In this document: in pieces, positions 1 to 7,792 of the stretch | Numbering within the stretch: position 1 is the first letter of the stretch | How the letters are laid out: the number at the start of each line of letters is the position of its first letter | Source: Bordetella genomosp. 10 | GTDB lineage: Bacteria; Pseudomonadota; Gammaproteobacteria; Burkholderiales; Burkholderiaceae_B | Assembly (NCBI RefSeq): GCF_002261225.1 | Contig: NZ_NEVM01000002.1 | Span: 806,001-870,000, forward strand | DNA: 64,000 nucleotides | Direction of reading: 5' to 3' | The notes under the pieces: model-generated | Told to the model about the DNA's origin: nothing | Seen by the model: only the letters and a program-made list of their open reading frames with translations | Databases searched by the model: none | Made by a program: the position numbers and the translations under genes

Positions 1-93
1 AGCGAAAGCGGCGATCCGCACGATCCCAACGATGTCCGGAATCAACCCCGGCAGCAGCCCGCGTCCGAGCCGTCGGGAGGGCATGCCGAATGA
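1..93 (+). CDS. C-terminal end of an upstream gene, probably the RND efflux pump inner-membrane transporter (partial)
   Basis: An open frame runs from the first base to a TGA at 91-93 and encodes about 30 hydrophilic residues rich in Pro, Gln and Ser. Its stop overlaps the ATG of the next gene in an ATGA arrangement, which points to translational coupling. The next gene is the outer-membrane channel of a tripartite efflux system, so the most likely identity is the RND (AcrB-type) transporter, whose gene usually precedes the channel. The visible tail itself has no diagnostic motif, so the product name rests on context alone. Confidence 0.5.
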   Translation, partial: SESGDPHDPNDVRNQPRQQPASEPSGGHAE

Positions 94-1631
94 ACGCACC
101 AGTCATGCATAACAACAAGATGTCGTCCCCGCGCTCCTTCCGTCCCGGCCGCCTGGCCGTGGCGGTCGCGCTGGCCAGCGCGCTGGCCGGGTGCACGCTG
201 ATCCCCGACTACCAGCGCCCCGCGGCGCCGGTGGACGCGGCCTATCCGTCCGGCCCGGCCTACGACACGCCGGCCGGCGCGGCCGCCAAGCCCGCCAGCA
301 ACGCCGGCGTGGCGACGGCCGATATCGGCTGGCGCGACATGTTCCCCGATCCGCTGTTGCAGCAACTGGTGGACCTGTCGTTGTCGAACAACCGCGATCT
401 GCGCATCGCCGCCCTGAACGTGCAGGCGGCGCAGGCGCAGTACCGCATCCAGCGCGCCGATCTCATGCCGACGGTGGGCCTGGGCGCGACCGAGACCGCG
501 CAGCGCACGCCGCACGACCTGACGTCCAGCGGCAAGGCGGTGACCTCGCACACCTACCAGGTCGGCGCCTCGCTGTCCTGGGAGCTGGACCTGTTCGGCC
601 GCATCCGCAGCCTGTCGGAAGAGGCCTTGCAGACCTTCATGGCGCAGGACGAGACCCGCAACGCCACGCAACTGACGCTGGTGGCGGAGGTGGCCAACGC
701 CTACCTGACGCTGCGCGCCGACCAGGAACTGCTCAAGCTGACCGAGGACACGCTGAAAAGCCAGCGCGATTCCTACAACCTGACCAAGCAGAGCTACGAC
801 AACGACGTGGCGACGGCGCTGGACCTGAGCCAGGCCGAGGTGTCCGTGCGCACCGCGGAAAGCAACCATGCGCAGTACTCGCGGCAGGTGGCGCAGGACA
901 TGAACGCGCTGGTGCTGCTGCTGGGCAATCCCTTGCCCGCCGACGTGCGGGCAAGGCTGGAAACGCCGGGACGCCTGGACGACGCGCTGATCCCCACCGC
1001 CTTGCCGGCCGGCTTGCCGTCCGACCTGCTGGAGCGCCGTCCGGACATCCGCGCGGCCGAGCACAACCTGCTGGCCGCCAACGCCAATATCGGCGCGGCG
1101 CGCGCGGCGTTCTTCCCGACCATCTCGCTGACCGGCAGCGCGGGCACCGCCAGCGCCTCGCTGGGCGGCCTGTTCAAGGGAGGCTCGGGCGCGTGGAGCT
1201 TCGAACCGCAGATCACCACGCCCATCTTCGCCGGCGGCTCGCTGCTGGCGAACCTGGACGTGGCCAAGCTGCAGAAGCAGATCCAGGTGGCCACGTACGA
1301 GCAGGCCATCCAGACGGCTTTCCGCGAAGTGGCCGATGCCCTGGCCGGGCGCGGCACGCTGGACCAGCAGATCCAGGCGCAGCAACTGCTGGTGCAGGCC
1401 GACCAGCGCGCCTACGACCTGTCGCAGCAGCGCTTCCGCCAGGGGGTGGACAACTACCTGACGGTGCTGGACTCGCAGCGTTCCCTGTACAGCGCGCAAC
1501 AGACCCTGGTGGCGACGCGCCTGACGCGCCTGACCAATCTGGTGACCTTGTACAAGGCGCTGGGCGGAGGCTGGACCGACAAGACGGTGCAGGCGCAAGC
1601 CGCCGCGCAAGAGCCCCAGGCCGCGCAGTGA
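90..1631 (+). CDS. Outer-membrane efflux channel lipoprotein, NodT/OprM family
   Basis: This 513-residue protein is a TolC-like outer-membrane channel of a tripartite efflux pump that moves drugs or other toxic compounds from the periplasm out of the cell. It has a positively charged N-terminus, a hydrophobic stretch and a lipobox ending LAGC near residue 35, so it should be lipid-anchored. Two TolC-type repeats follow; recognisable family segments are LSWELDLFGRIRS in the first half and DLLERRPDIRAAEHNL at the start of the second. The length is normal for OprM. It overlaps the preceding frame by 4 bases and is the last gene of that operon, since the next gene is convergent. The substrate cannot be read from the sequence. 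Confidence 0.9.
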   Translation: MNAPVMHNNKMSSPRSFRPGRLAVAVALASALAGCTLIPDYQRPAAPVDAAYPSGPAYDTPAGAAAKPASNAGVATADIGWRDMFPDPLLQQLVDLSLSNNRDLRIAALNVQAAQAQYRIQRADLMPTVGLGATETAQRTPHDLTSSGKAVTSHTYQVGASLSWELDLFGRIRSLSEEALQTFMAQDETRNATQLTLVAEVANAYLTLRADQELLKLTEDTLKSQRDSYNLTKQSYDNDVATALDLSQAEVSVRTAESNHAQYSRQVAQDMNALVLLLGNPLPADVRARLETPGRLDDALIPTALPAGLPSDLLERRPDIRAAEHNLLAANANIGAARAAFFPTISLTGSAGTASASLGGLFKGGSGAWSFEPQITTPIFAGGSLLANLDVAKLQKQIQVATYEQAIQTAFREVADALAGRGTLDQQIQAQQLLVQADQRAYDLSQQRFRQGVDNYLTVLDSQRSLYSAQQTLVATRLTRLTNLVTLYKALGGGWTDKTVQAQAAAQEPQAAQ

Positions 1632-1676
1632 GGGCAGGCTGGGCGCGAGCGGAGGCCGCCCCGGCGTCCGGCGCGC

Positions 1677-2534
1677 TTAGCCTTCGCGCTGCTCCAGCAC
1701 GAAATGGGCGCGCTCGTCCTGCGCCAGCAGCCCGGTCAGCCAGGGCATGGCTTCCTTCAGCGCCGCGTGCAGCGTCCACGGCGGATTGACCAGGAACATG
1801 CCGCTGCCGTGCAGGCCGAAGCCGGTGGCGGCGGGCTTCCTGACCGACAGCGCGACGTGCAGCCAGCTCTTGACCTCCAGCCGCTCCAGTTGGCGCGGCA
1901 GGTCGTTCGACTCGCGCCGCTGCACCTGCGGATACCAGACGGCGTAGGTGCCGGTGGCGAAGCGCTTGACGCCTTCCTTCACCGTGGTCAGCGCGCGCCG
2001 GTAGTCCTGCTTGTCCTCATAGGAGGGGTCGATCAGCACCAGCCCGCGGCGCGGCGGCGGCGGCAGCAGGGCCTTCACGCCCTCGAAGCCGTCGGTGTCG
2101 TAGATCGTGGTCTGGCGCAGGGCGACGCGGCCCTGCTGCTCCAGGTTGCGGACCAGGACCTCGGCCTCGCTGGGGTGCATTTCGAACAGGCGCAGGCGGT
2201 CGCTTTCGCGCAGGGCCTCCAGCGTCAGCCAGGGCGAGCCCGGGTAGTTGCGCAGGCGGCCGTCGGGATTGTGGGCGCGCACCCGCTCGACATAGCGCGC
2301 GAACAGCGGCGGCAGGTCGTCGCGCTCCCACAGGCGCGCGATGCCGTCGGCATATTCGGCGTTCTTGTTGGCCCAGTCGCTGTCCAGGCGGTAAAGCCCG
2401 GCGCCGGCGTGGGTGTCGACCACCCAGTAGGGCGTGTCCTTGCGATTCAGGTAATCGAGGACGTGCAGGAGGATGGCGTGCTTGAGCACGTCGGCATGGT
2501 TGCCGGCGTGGAAGGCGTGGCGGTAGCTGAACAC
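1677..2534 (-). CDS. rlmJ: 23S rRNA (adenine(2030)-N6)-methyltransferase RlmJ
   Basis: The 285-residue protein begins with the RlmJ hallmark MFSYRHAFHAGNHADVLKH and carries the N6-adenine methyltransferase motif DPSYEDK near residue 170, equivalent to DPPY/DPSF. RlmJ methylates A2030 of 23S rRNA in the cytoplasm using S-adenosylmethionine. Length matches the family (about 280). The gene is convergent with the efflux operon and lies just downstream of ugpQ on the same strand, 12 bases apart, so the two may be co-transcribed. Confidence 0.93.
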   Translation of the reverse strand: MFSYRHAFHAGNHADVLKHAILLHVLDYLNRKDTPYWVVDTHAGAGLYRLDSDWANKNAEYADGIARLWERDDLPPLFARYVERVRAHNPDGRLRNYPGSPWLTLEALRESDRLRLFEMHPSEAEVLVRNLEQQGRVALRQTTIYDTDGFEGVKALLPPPPRRGLVLIDPSYEDKQDYRRALTTVKEGVKRFATGTYAVWYPQVQRRESNDLPRQLERLEVKSWLHVALSVRKPAATGFGLHGSGMFLVNPPWTLHAALKEAMPWLTGLLAQDERAHFVLEQREG

Positions 2535-2546
2535 GCGGCGTCCCCG

Positions 2547-3308
2547 TCAGGCCTGCGCCGGGAAGGGCGGGCGGATCGTATCGAGCATGTCGGTGAACAG
2601 GGCGTCCACGCCCCAGGCCAGCAGGTCGCGGGCGCGCTGGGGGTCGTTGACCGTCCAGGCGCACAGCCGGTAGCCGGCCTCGTGCACCTCGCGCACCAGC
2701 TCGGGCGTGACGTCCTTCTGGTTGACGTTCAGGGCCACGCAGTCGTGCTGCACCAGGCGGTCGCGCCAGTCGGCCGGGATCTGCTCGACCAGGAGGGCGC
2801 GCGGCAGCAGGGGCGCGGCGACGTGGGCGGCCGCCAGGGCTTCCTCCGAGAAGGAGGACAGCAGGGGCGGGGTGGCGGCGTCGCGCCACAGCCGCTGCAC
2901 GGCCAGGGCCGCGGCGGTGCCGGTCTCGGCCTCGCGGCCGGGGCAGGGCTTGATTTCCACGTTGCTGGCGATGCCGTGCCGCAGGGTGAAGGCGGCGGCT
3001 TCGTCCAGGCTGGCCATGCGCTCGCCGGCATGGGCGGGCGAGAACCAGGAGCCGGCGTCCAGGGCCGACAGTTCGGCCCAGGTCCGGGCCTGCGCCGGCC
3101 CGTGGCCGTTGGAGGTGCGGTCGAGATCGTCGTCGTGCAGCAGGAAGAGCACGTCGTCCTTGCTGAGCTTGACGTCGTACTCGAACATGGCGAAGCCGTG
3201 CTCGGCGCCCACCCGCATCGCGGCGGGGGTGTTCTCCGGCGCCAGCTTGCCGCCGCAGCGGTGCGCGATCAGGGACGGGTAGGGCCAGGAAAAGGAGGAG
3301 GCGGTCAT
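2547..3308 (-). CDS. ugpQ: Glycerophosphodiester phosphodiesterase
   Basis: This 253-residue cytoplasmic enzyme hydrolyses glycerophosphodiesters to glycerol-3-phosphate and an alcohol. The GDPD signature is clear: IAHRCGGKLAPENT near residue 14 with the catalytic His and the Glu-Asn pair, then FEYDVKLSKDDVLFLLHDD with metal ligands and the second catalytic His, and VEIKPCPG further on. I start it at the ATG at 3308 because the domain begins directly after it; longer upstream frames have no family similarity and no better ribosome site. No signal peptide is present, which fits the cytoplasmic UgpQ type. Confidence 0.9.
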   Translation of the reverse strand: MTASSFSWPYPSLIAHRCGGKLAPENTPAAMRVGAEHGFAMFEYDVKLSKDDVLFLLHDDDLDRTSNGHGPAQARTWAELSALDAGSWFSPAHAGERMASLDEAAAFTLRHGIASNVEIKPCPGREAETGTAAALAVQRLWRDAATPPLLSSFSEEALAAAHVAAPLLPRALLVEQIPADWRDRLVQHDCVALNVNQKDVTPELVREVHEAGYRLCAWTVNDPQRARDLLAWGVDALFTDMLDTIRPPFPAQA

Positions 3309-3497
3309 GGGGAAGGAACCTGGGTGAAAACGGACGCGCGCCGCCCGGGGCGGGTGTCGCGGGCGGCGGCGTGACACGGACAAGCCGCCAAGGATACCGC
3401 AGGCGGCCGCGGCGGCGCTCGGCGCCCCTGCCAGTGGTGGTAAACTGCTTGCCCGCTGATCCGATAGTATGCAGTGTCGGCTGCGTAGTATGAGAGC

Positions 3498-3522
3498 AAG
3501 GCGAATCCGTTCGCCTTTTTTT
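3498..3522 (+). terminator. Rho-independent terminator-like hairpin upstream of ppiD
   Basis: A perfect 8-bp stem (AAGGCGAA / TTCGCCTT) with a TCCG loop at 3498-3517 is followed by a run of T to 3522. It stands between ugpQ (reading away) and ppiD, so there is no plus-strand gene upstream for it to terminate. It could end a short untranslated transcript or act as an attenuator in the ppiD leader. Only the hairpin itself is seen; its role is inference. Confidence 0.6.
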
Positions 3523-3587
3523 ATGCGTTTTGTGTGGCATGCCGTCGATTTCCCGTCGCGGCGGCCGCATTGGTTCTCGGGTACTCC

Positions 3588-5555
3588 ATGTTCGAATTCA
3601 TTCGCAATCATCAGCGCTGGATGCAACTTATCCTGCTGATCCTGATCGTGCCGTCCTTCGCCTTCTTCGGCGTGCAGAGCTATAGCAGCTTCATGTCGGA
3701 AGAACCCAAGATGGCCACGGTCGCGGGTCACCCGATCACCCAGCGGGAGTACGACCAGGCCCGCCGCAACCAACTGGACCAGTACCGCCAGATGATGGGC
3801 GCGCGCTTCGACGCCGCCGCCCTGGACAACCCGGCCATGCGCCAGCGCCTGCTCGACCAGATGATCGACCAGCGCGTGCTGGCCGCCGCCGCCGCCGACA
3901 ATCGTTTTTCGGTGTCGGACGAGACCCTGCGCAATACCATCGCCTCCAATCCCGCGGTGCAGGAGGACGGCCGCTTTTCCGCCGAGCGCTACCGCGCCGC
4001 GCTGGCCGCCCAGGGCTTGAGCCCGGCCGCCTTCGAGGCCAATCTGCGCGCCCAACTGGCCGTGGACCGCGTGCTGCAACCCGTCGGCCAATCGGCGCGC
4101 GTGCCGGGCACGGTCACCGCCGACGTCGAAAACGCCCTGACCGAGAGCCGCAGCGTCCGCCTGCGCCGCTATGCCGCGACCGATTACCGTTCGCAGGTGC
4201 AGGTCAGCGACGCCGACCTGCAAACCTGGTACGACGCCAACAAGCAGCAATTCCAGGTGCCCGAGCAGGTGAAGGCGCAATACCTGGTCCTGGACGAGGC
4301 GGCCGCCAGCGCCGGCATCGAGGTCAAGGACGAGGACATCCAGCGCTATTACGACCAGAACAAGAGCCGCTTCGGCCAGCCGGAACGCCGTCGCGCCAGC
4401 CACATCATGATCGAGCTGCCGGCCAACGCCACCGACGCGCAGCGCAAGGCGGCGCAGGCCAAGGCAGAGGACCTGGCCAAGCAGGCGGCCGCCGATCCGG
4501 CCGGCTTCGCCGAACTGGCCAAGAAGAATTCGCAGGACGCCGGCTCGGCCGCCAAGGGCGGCGACCTCGGCTGGCTGGCGCCGGGCGTGATCGCGCCCGC
4601 GCTGGAAAAGGCCATCGACGGCCTGAAGAAGGACCAGGTGTCGGGCGTGGTGCAGAGCCCCTACGGCCTGCACATCCTCAAGCTGACCGACATCCAGCCC
4701 GCGCAGTTCAAGCCGCTGGCCGAGGTGAAGTCGCAGATCGTCGACGAGATCCGCAAGCAGATCGCCGCTTCGCGCTTTTCCGACATGGCGACCAAGCTGA
4801 CCTCGCTGGTCTACGACCAGCGCGACAGCCTGCAACCGGCCGCGGACGCGCTGGGCCTGAAGCTGCGGGAAGCCGGCGGCATCGGCCGCACCGAACTGCT
4901 GCCGCCCGACCAGGCGGGTCCGGGGTCGGCCGCCGCCAGCCCGGATTCGTCCCTGCTGGACAGCCCGCGCTTGCGCCAGGCGCTGTTCTCGCCCGAGGTG
5001 CTGCGCGACAAGCAGAATTCCGGCGTCATCGAACTGTCGCCCGACACCATGCTGGTGGTGCGCGTGGCCGGCCTGACGCCGGCCCACGTGCCGCCGCTGG
5101 ACCAGTTGAAGGACAAGATCCGCGCCAAGCTGGTCGACGAGCGCGCCGCCGACGCGGCCGCCAAGGCGGGCGAGCAGGCGCTGGAAACGCTGCGCAAGGA
5201 CCCGGCGGCGTCGCTGGACGGTTTCGCGCCGGCCGTCGACGTGTCGCGCGACAATCCGCAGAATCTGTCGCGTCCGGTGCTCGACGCCGTCATGCGCGCG
5301 CCCGCCAAGCCGCTGCCGGCCTACGCCGGCGCCCGCGAGTCCAGCGACTACGTGATCGCGCGCGTTGAGAAGGTCGAGGCCGGCAAGAACGATCCTTCCG
5401 TCACCGCGACCCTGAACCAGCAACTGTCCTCCGCCTGGGGCCAGGCCGAAGACGCCGCCGTGCTGAAGGTGCTGCGCGAGCAGTACAAGGTGCAGATCGC
5501 GCCGGAAGCGGCGAAAGTGCTGAAGGGCGACGACATCCAGACGGACGCGGGCTGA
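3588..5555 (+). CDS. ppiD: Periplasmic folding chaperone / peptidyl-prolyl isomerase PpiD (SurA-N and parvulin domains)
   Basis: PpiD is an inner-membrane-anchored periplasmic chaperone that helps newly exported outer-membrane and periplasmic proteins. This 655-residue copy starts MFEFIRNHQRWMQL, followed by one transmembrane helix (about residues 12-32), a SurA_N-like helical segment, a parvulin domain (about 265-370, with ASHIMIEL and GGDLGWLAPG), and a long C-terminal region. The frame is open further upstream to 3534, but the ATG at 3588 gives the conserved PpiD N-terminus and puts the membrane helix where it belongs. It stands alone between ugpQ and tesA. Confidence 0.92.
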   Translation: MFEFIRNHQRWMQLILLILIVPSFAFFGVQSYSSFMSEEPKMATVAGHPITQREYDQARRNQLDQYRQMMGARFDAAALDNPAMRQRLLDQMIDQRVLAAAAADNRFSVSDETLRNTIASNPAVQEDGRFSAERYRAALAAQGLSPAAFEANLRAQLAVDRVLQPVGQSARVPGTVTADVENALTESRSVRLRRYAATDYRSQVQVSDADLQTWYDANKQQFQVPEQVKAQYLVLDEAAASAGIEVKDEDIQRYYDQNKSRFGQPERRRASHIMIELPANATDAQRKAAQAKAEDLAKQAAADPAGFAELAKKNSQDAGSAAKGGDLGWLAPGVIAPALEKAIDGLKKDQVSGVVQSPYGLHILKLTDIQPAQFKPLAEVKSQIVDEIRKQIAASRFSDMATKLTSLVYDQRDSLQPAADALGLKLREAGGIGRTELLPPDQAGPGSAAASPDSSLLDSPRLRQALFSPEVLRDKQNSGVIELSPDTMLVVRVAGLTPAHVPPLDQLKDKIRAKLVDERAADAAAKAGEQALETLRKDPAASLDGFAPAVDVSRDNPQNLSRPVLDAVMRAPAKPLPAYAGARESSDYVIARVEKVEAGKNDPSVTATLNQQLSSAWGQAEDAAVLKVLREQYKVQIAPEAAKVLKGDDIQTDAG

Positions 5556-5591
5556 TCGCGTCCGCGGGACGTCTTTTTCGCGTCTTTGTCT

Positions 5592-6272
5592 TTACTTCTT
5601 CAGCAAGGGCGCCAGCGCCGGCCACACGTTGTCCAGCAGCTTGGGCTGGCCCGCTTCGTTGGGATGCAGGCCGTCGGCCTGGAACAACTCGCGGTCGGTG
5701 GCGATGCCGTCCAGCAGGAAGGGCACCAGGCTGGATTGGGTTTCCCGGGCGATTTTCGGGAATAGCGCGGCGAAGCGCGTGGTGTAGTCGCGGCCGTAGT
5801 TGGGCGGTATCTGCATGCCGACCAGGACGACCTCGGCGCCGGCCTTCTTCGATTCCTCCGCCAGGGTGCGCAGGTTCCGCTCGGTCATGTTCAATTGCAG
5901 GCCGCGGAGGGCGTCGTTCGAGCCCAGCTCGATGATGACGACGGCCGGATGGTGCTGCGCCAGCAGGGCCGGCAGGCGCGTGACGCCGCCGCTGGTGGTG
6001 TCGCCGCTGATGCTGGCGTTGATCGTCTTGTAGCCAAGGTTCTTTTCATCCAGCCGCTTTTGCAGCAGGGGCACCCAGCCGCTGCCGCGCGCCACGCCGT
6101 ACTCGGCGGAGAGGCTGTCGCCCAGGACCAGTATGATGCGCGTTGCGGCGGAACCCGGCGCGGCGGGGGCGGTCTGACCGGTAGCGGGCGTCTGGGCGAG
6201 GCAAGGCGCGGCCAGCAAGGCCGCCGCCGCGAACCCGAGACGGAAATACAAGGAACGGAAAAACAGGCGCAT
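5592..6272 (-). CDS. tesA: Arylesterase / acyl-CoA thioesterase I / lysophospholipase L1, TesA type
   Basis: TesA is a periplasmic GDSL (SGNH) hydrolase acting on acyl-thioesters, lysophospholipids and aryl esters. The 226-residue product has a signal peptide (hydrophobic stretch ending APCLAQ near residue 26), block I GDSLSAEYGV with the catalytic Ser, block III GSNDALRG, and block V DGLHPNEAGQ with the catalytic Asp and His. The ATG at 6272 is chosen because it begins the signal peptide; the frame continues upstream only as the antisense of ybbA. Its start codon overlaps that of divergent ybbA by two bases. Confidence 0.93.
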   Translation of the reverse strand: MRLFFRSLYFRLGFAAAALLAAPCLAQTPATGQTAPAAPGSAATRIILVLGDSLSAEYGVARGSGWVPLLQKRLDEKNLGYKTINASISGDTTSGGVTRLPALLAQHHPAVVIIELGSNDALRGLQLNMTERNLRTLAEESKKAGAEVVLVGMQIPPNYGRDYTTRFAALFPKIARETQSSLVPFLLDGIATDRELFQADGLHPNEAGQPKLLDNVWPALAPLLKK

Positions 6273-6948
6273 GGACACAGGCAACTCGATAGAGGTCAAG
6301 GGACTGGGCAAGCACGTCGCCGACGCGGGCGGCCGGCTGGCCATCCTGGAGGATATCGCTTTTACGGTGCGCGCCGGCGAGGCCCTGGCCATCACGGGAA
6401 GTTCCGGCTCGGGCAAGTCGACCTTGCTGGGACTGCTGGCGGGCCTGGATGTTCCCTCGTCCGGCAGCGTGCGGCTGGCGGGGCACGACCTGTTCGCCCT
6501 CGACGAGGACGGCCGCGCCCGCCTGCGCGCCAGCCACGTGGGCTTCGTGTTCCAGTCCTTCCAGTTGCTGCCCAACCTGACCGCGCTCGAAAACGTCATG
6601 CTGCCGCTGGAGCTGGCCGGCCTGCCGGCGCGCGAGGCGGCCGAGGCCATGCTGGACCGGGTCGGCCTGGGCCAGCGCCTGCATCACTATCCCCGCACCC
6701 TGTCGGGTGGCGAGCAGCAGCGCGTGTCCCTGGCGCGCGCCTTCGTCGTCGAGCCGGCACTGCTTTTCGCCGACGAACCCACCGGCAGCCTGGACGCCGC
6801 CACCGGCGACCGCGTCATCGACCTGATGTTCGCCCTCCAGCGCGAACAGGGCGCCACGCTGGTCCTGGTCACCCACGACCCCGCCCTGGCCTCGCGCTGC
6901 GACCGCCAACTCACCCTCGCCGCCGGCCGCGTGGCGAACGGCAACTGA
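6271..6948 (+). CDS. ybbA: ABC transporter ATP-binding protein, YbbA/LolD type
   Basis: This 225-residue ATPase has Walker A (GSSGSGKST, about residue 46), Q-loop (FVFQSFQLLPNLTALENVMLPLEL), signature LSGGEQQRVSLARAF, Walker B LLFADEPTGSLD and the H-loop His in LVTHDP. It belongs to the MacB/LolD/YbbA group. YbbA beside tesA is a conserved arrangement, and in Escherichia coli the gene is followed by the membrane partner ybbP. Here no permease follows; the next gene is a toxin-like protein. The start codon overlaps that of tesA on the other strand, so no intergenic promoter space exists and each promoter must lie inside the neighbour's coding sequence. Confidence 0.9.
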   Translation: MDTGNSIEVKGLGKHVADAGGRLAILEDIAFTVRAGEALAITGSSGSGKSTLLGLLAGLDVPSSGSVRLAGHDLFALDEDGRARLRASHVGFVFQSFQLLPNLTALENVMLPLELAGLPAREAAEAMLDRVGLGQRLHHYPRTLSGGEQQRVSLARAFVVEPALLFADEPTGSLDAATGDRVIDLMFALQREQGATLVLVTHDPALASRCDRQLTLAAGRVANGN

Positions 6949-7001
6949 CCGCCTGGGCGGTCGAGCCGACATCAATACGCGGGCGCCGCGCGCAAAGGAA
7001 C

Positions 7002-7020
7002 GTTATCTCTGGCTGATAAC
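7002..7020. promoter_or_regulatory. Upstream operator candidate of the toxin-antitoxin operon (GTTATC-N7-GATAAC)
   Basis: A perfect inverted repeat, GTTATC (7002-7007) and GATAAC (7015-7020), is separated by 7 bases. The same arrangement recurs 44 bases downstream, about four helical turns away. The pairing suggests cooperative binding by the HTH antitoxin encoded in the operon; binding itself is inferred. Confidence 0.6.
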
Positions 7021-7045
7021 ACTCAAGAGTAATGATCTTGATGTT

Positions 7046-7064
7046 GTTATTAACAGGTGATAAC
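7046..7064. promoter_or_regulatory. Second operator candidate, overlapping the toxin start (GTTATT-N7-GATAAC)
   Basis: Half-sites GTTATT (7046-7051) and GATAAC (7059-7064) are again 7 bases apart, with one mismatch from the upstream copy. The site covers the GTG at 7057 and the AGGTGA ribosome-binding sequence at 7055-7060, so a protein bound here would block transcription or translation entry. The mirrored spacing with the first copy makes chance unlikely. Confidence 0.58.
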
Positions 7065-7434
7065 ATTGATAAAGCCAAACAGCGATCCAGGCCTGGAAAA
7101 TCTGCTGGTTCTCGATGGCGAATCGTTCGTCGCCGACAGAGCAGGCACGCTATGGGTCAAGTTTGAGGTGAAAGCCGTCGAGCCCTGCGTACGACGTCCG
7201 CATGGGCTCAAGTACTCGTTGACCCTGCATGACGAGGACGGGCATCGAATTCTCGGTTTCGATAATGCGCACCCTATAAGGATAGGCGCTGGTCCGGGCG
7301 CGAAGACGAAGATCGAATACGACCATAAACACGAAGGCGAGCGGGTTCGTTTTTATTGCTATACGGATGCTTTTGCCCTGCTGAGCGATTTCTGGAAAGA
7401 GGTTGAATCAATAGTGCAAGAGAGGAGTCTCTGA
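7057..7434 (+). CDS. TumE-like toxin (DUF6516 family), probable toxin of a type II toxin-antitoxin pair
   Basis: A 125-residue soluble protein with a stretch typical of TumE/DUF6516 proteins: WVKFEVKAVEP followed by LKYSLTLHDEDGHRILGFDNAH and YDHKHEGERVRFYCYTDAFALLSDFW. Proteins of this family are coded next to a small HTH partner and are considered toxins. The frame begins with GTG at 7057, but AGGTGA at 7055-7060 sits 5 bases before a TTG at 7066, which is the better-supported start and would shorten the protein by three residues. The gene is followed after one base by the antitoxin-like gene. Its sequence is lower in GC than its neighbours, in keeping with acquired DNA. The family assignment is from memory of its motifs. 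Confidence 0.72.
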   Translation: MITLIKPNSDPGLENLLVLDGESFVADRAGTLWVKFEVKAVEPCVRRPHGLKYSLTLHDEDGHRILGFDNAHPIRIGAGPGAKTKIEYDHKHEGERVRFYCYTDAFALLSDFWKEVESIVQERSL

Positions 7435-7435
7435 C

Positions 7436-7792
7436 ATGAAAATGTTGAAAGTCGGTATCGCCTCGCTGGAACAGTACAAAGCCAGGACGCTCGCCATTGC
7501 CCGCGGGGAATACGTGCCCGCGCCCGGGGAGCCGAAGGTCTGGTTTCAGTCCATCGAGAGCCTGGCTCAGGTTTTGTCCGACAAGAACCGCGCCTTGCTC
7601 GCGCTTATCGCGACGATGGAGCCGCAGTCCGTCAACGAACTGGCCTTGAAGAGCGGCAGGGCCAAGTCCAATTTATCCCGCACGCTGCGGACCCTGGAGC
7701 AATACGGCCTTATCCACTTCGAGCAGGGGCCGGGGCGCCAGTTGGCGCCGCGGGCGAATTACAGCGGCATTTCGCTGGAGATGGCGTTCTAG
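7436..7792 (+). CDS. TumA-like antitoxin, winged-helix DNA-binding protein (HVO_A0114-type)
   Basis: This 118-residue protein has an N-terminal segment rich in basic residues and then a winged helix from about residue 50 (LALIATMEPQSVNELALKSG and KSNLSRTLRTLEQYGLIHFE), resembling MarR/ArsR-type regulators and the antitoxin partners of TumE. It begins one base after the toxin stop, so the two are translated together. It is the obvious candidate for binding the two inverted repeats at 7002-7020 and 7046-7064. Its stop codon overlaps the stop of the convergent EamA gene by 4 bases. Confidence 0.72.
   Translation: MKMLKVGIASLEQYKARTLAIARGEYVPAPGEPKVWFQSIESLAQVLSDKNRALLALIATMEPQSVNELALKSGRAKSNLSRTLRTLEQYGLIHFEQGPGRQLAPRANYSGISLEMAF

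Noticed and set aside
3441..3522. A small RNA gene ahead of ppiD, with TAGTAT at 3465-3470 as -10 and the hairpin at 3498-3522 as end
   Set aside because: No credible -35 is present and the transcript would be only about 45 bases; I kept only the hairpin.
2017..3570. Long open frames on the opposite strand and in other frames across the whole window, some over 500 codons
   Set aside because: They are antisense or shifted reads of recognised genes in GC-rich DNA, with Arg/Gly/Ala-biased sequence, no domain and no ribosome site.
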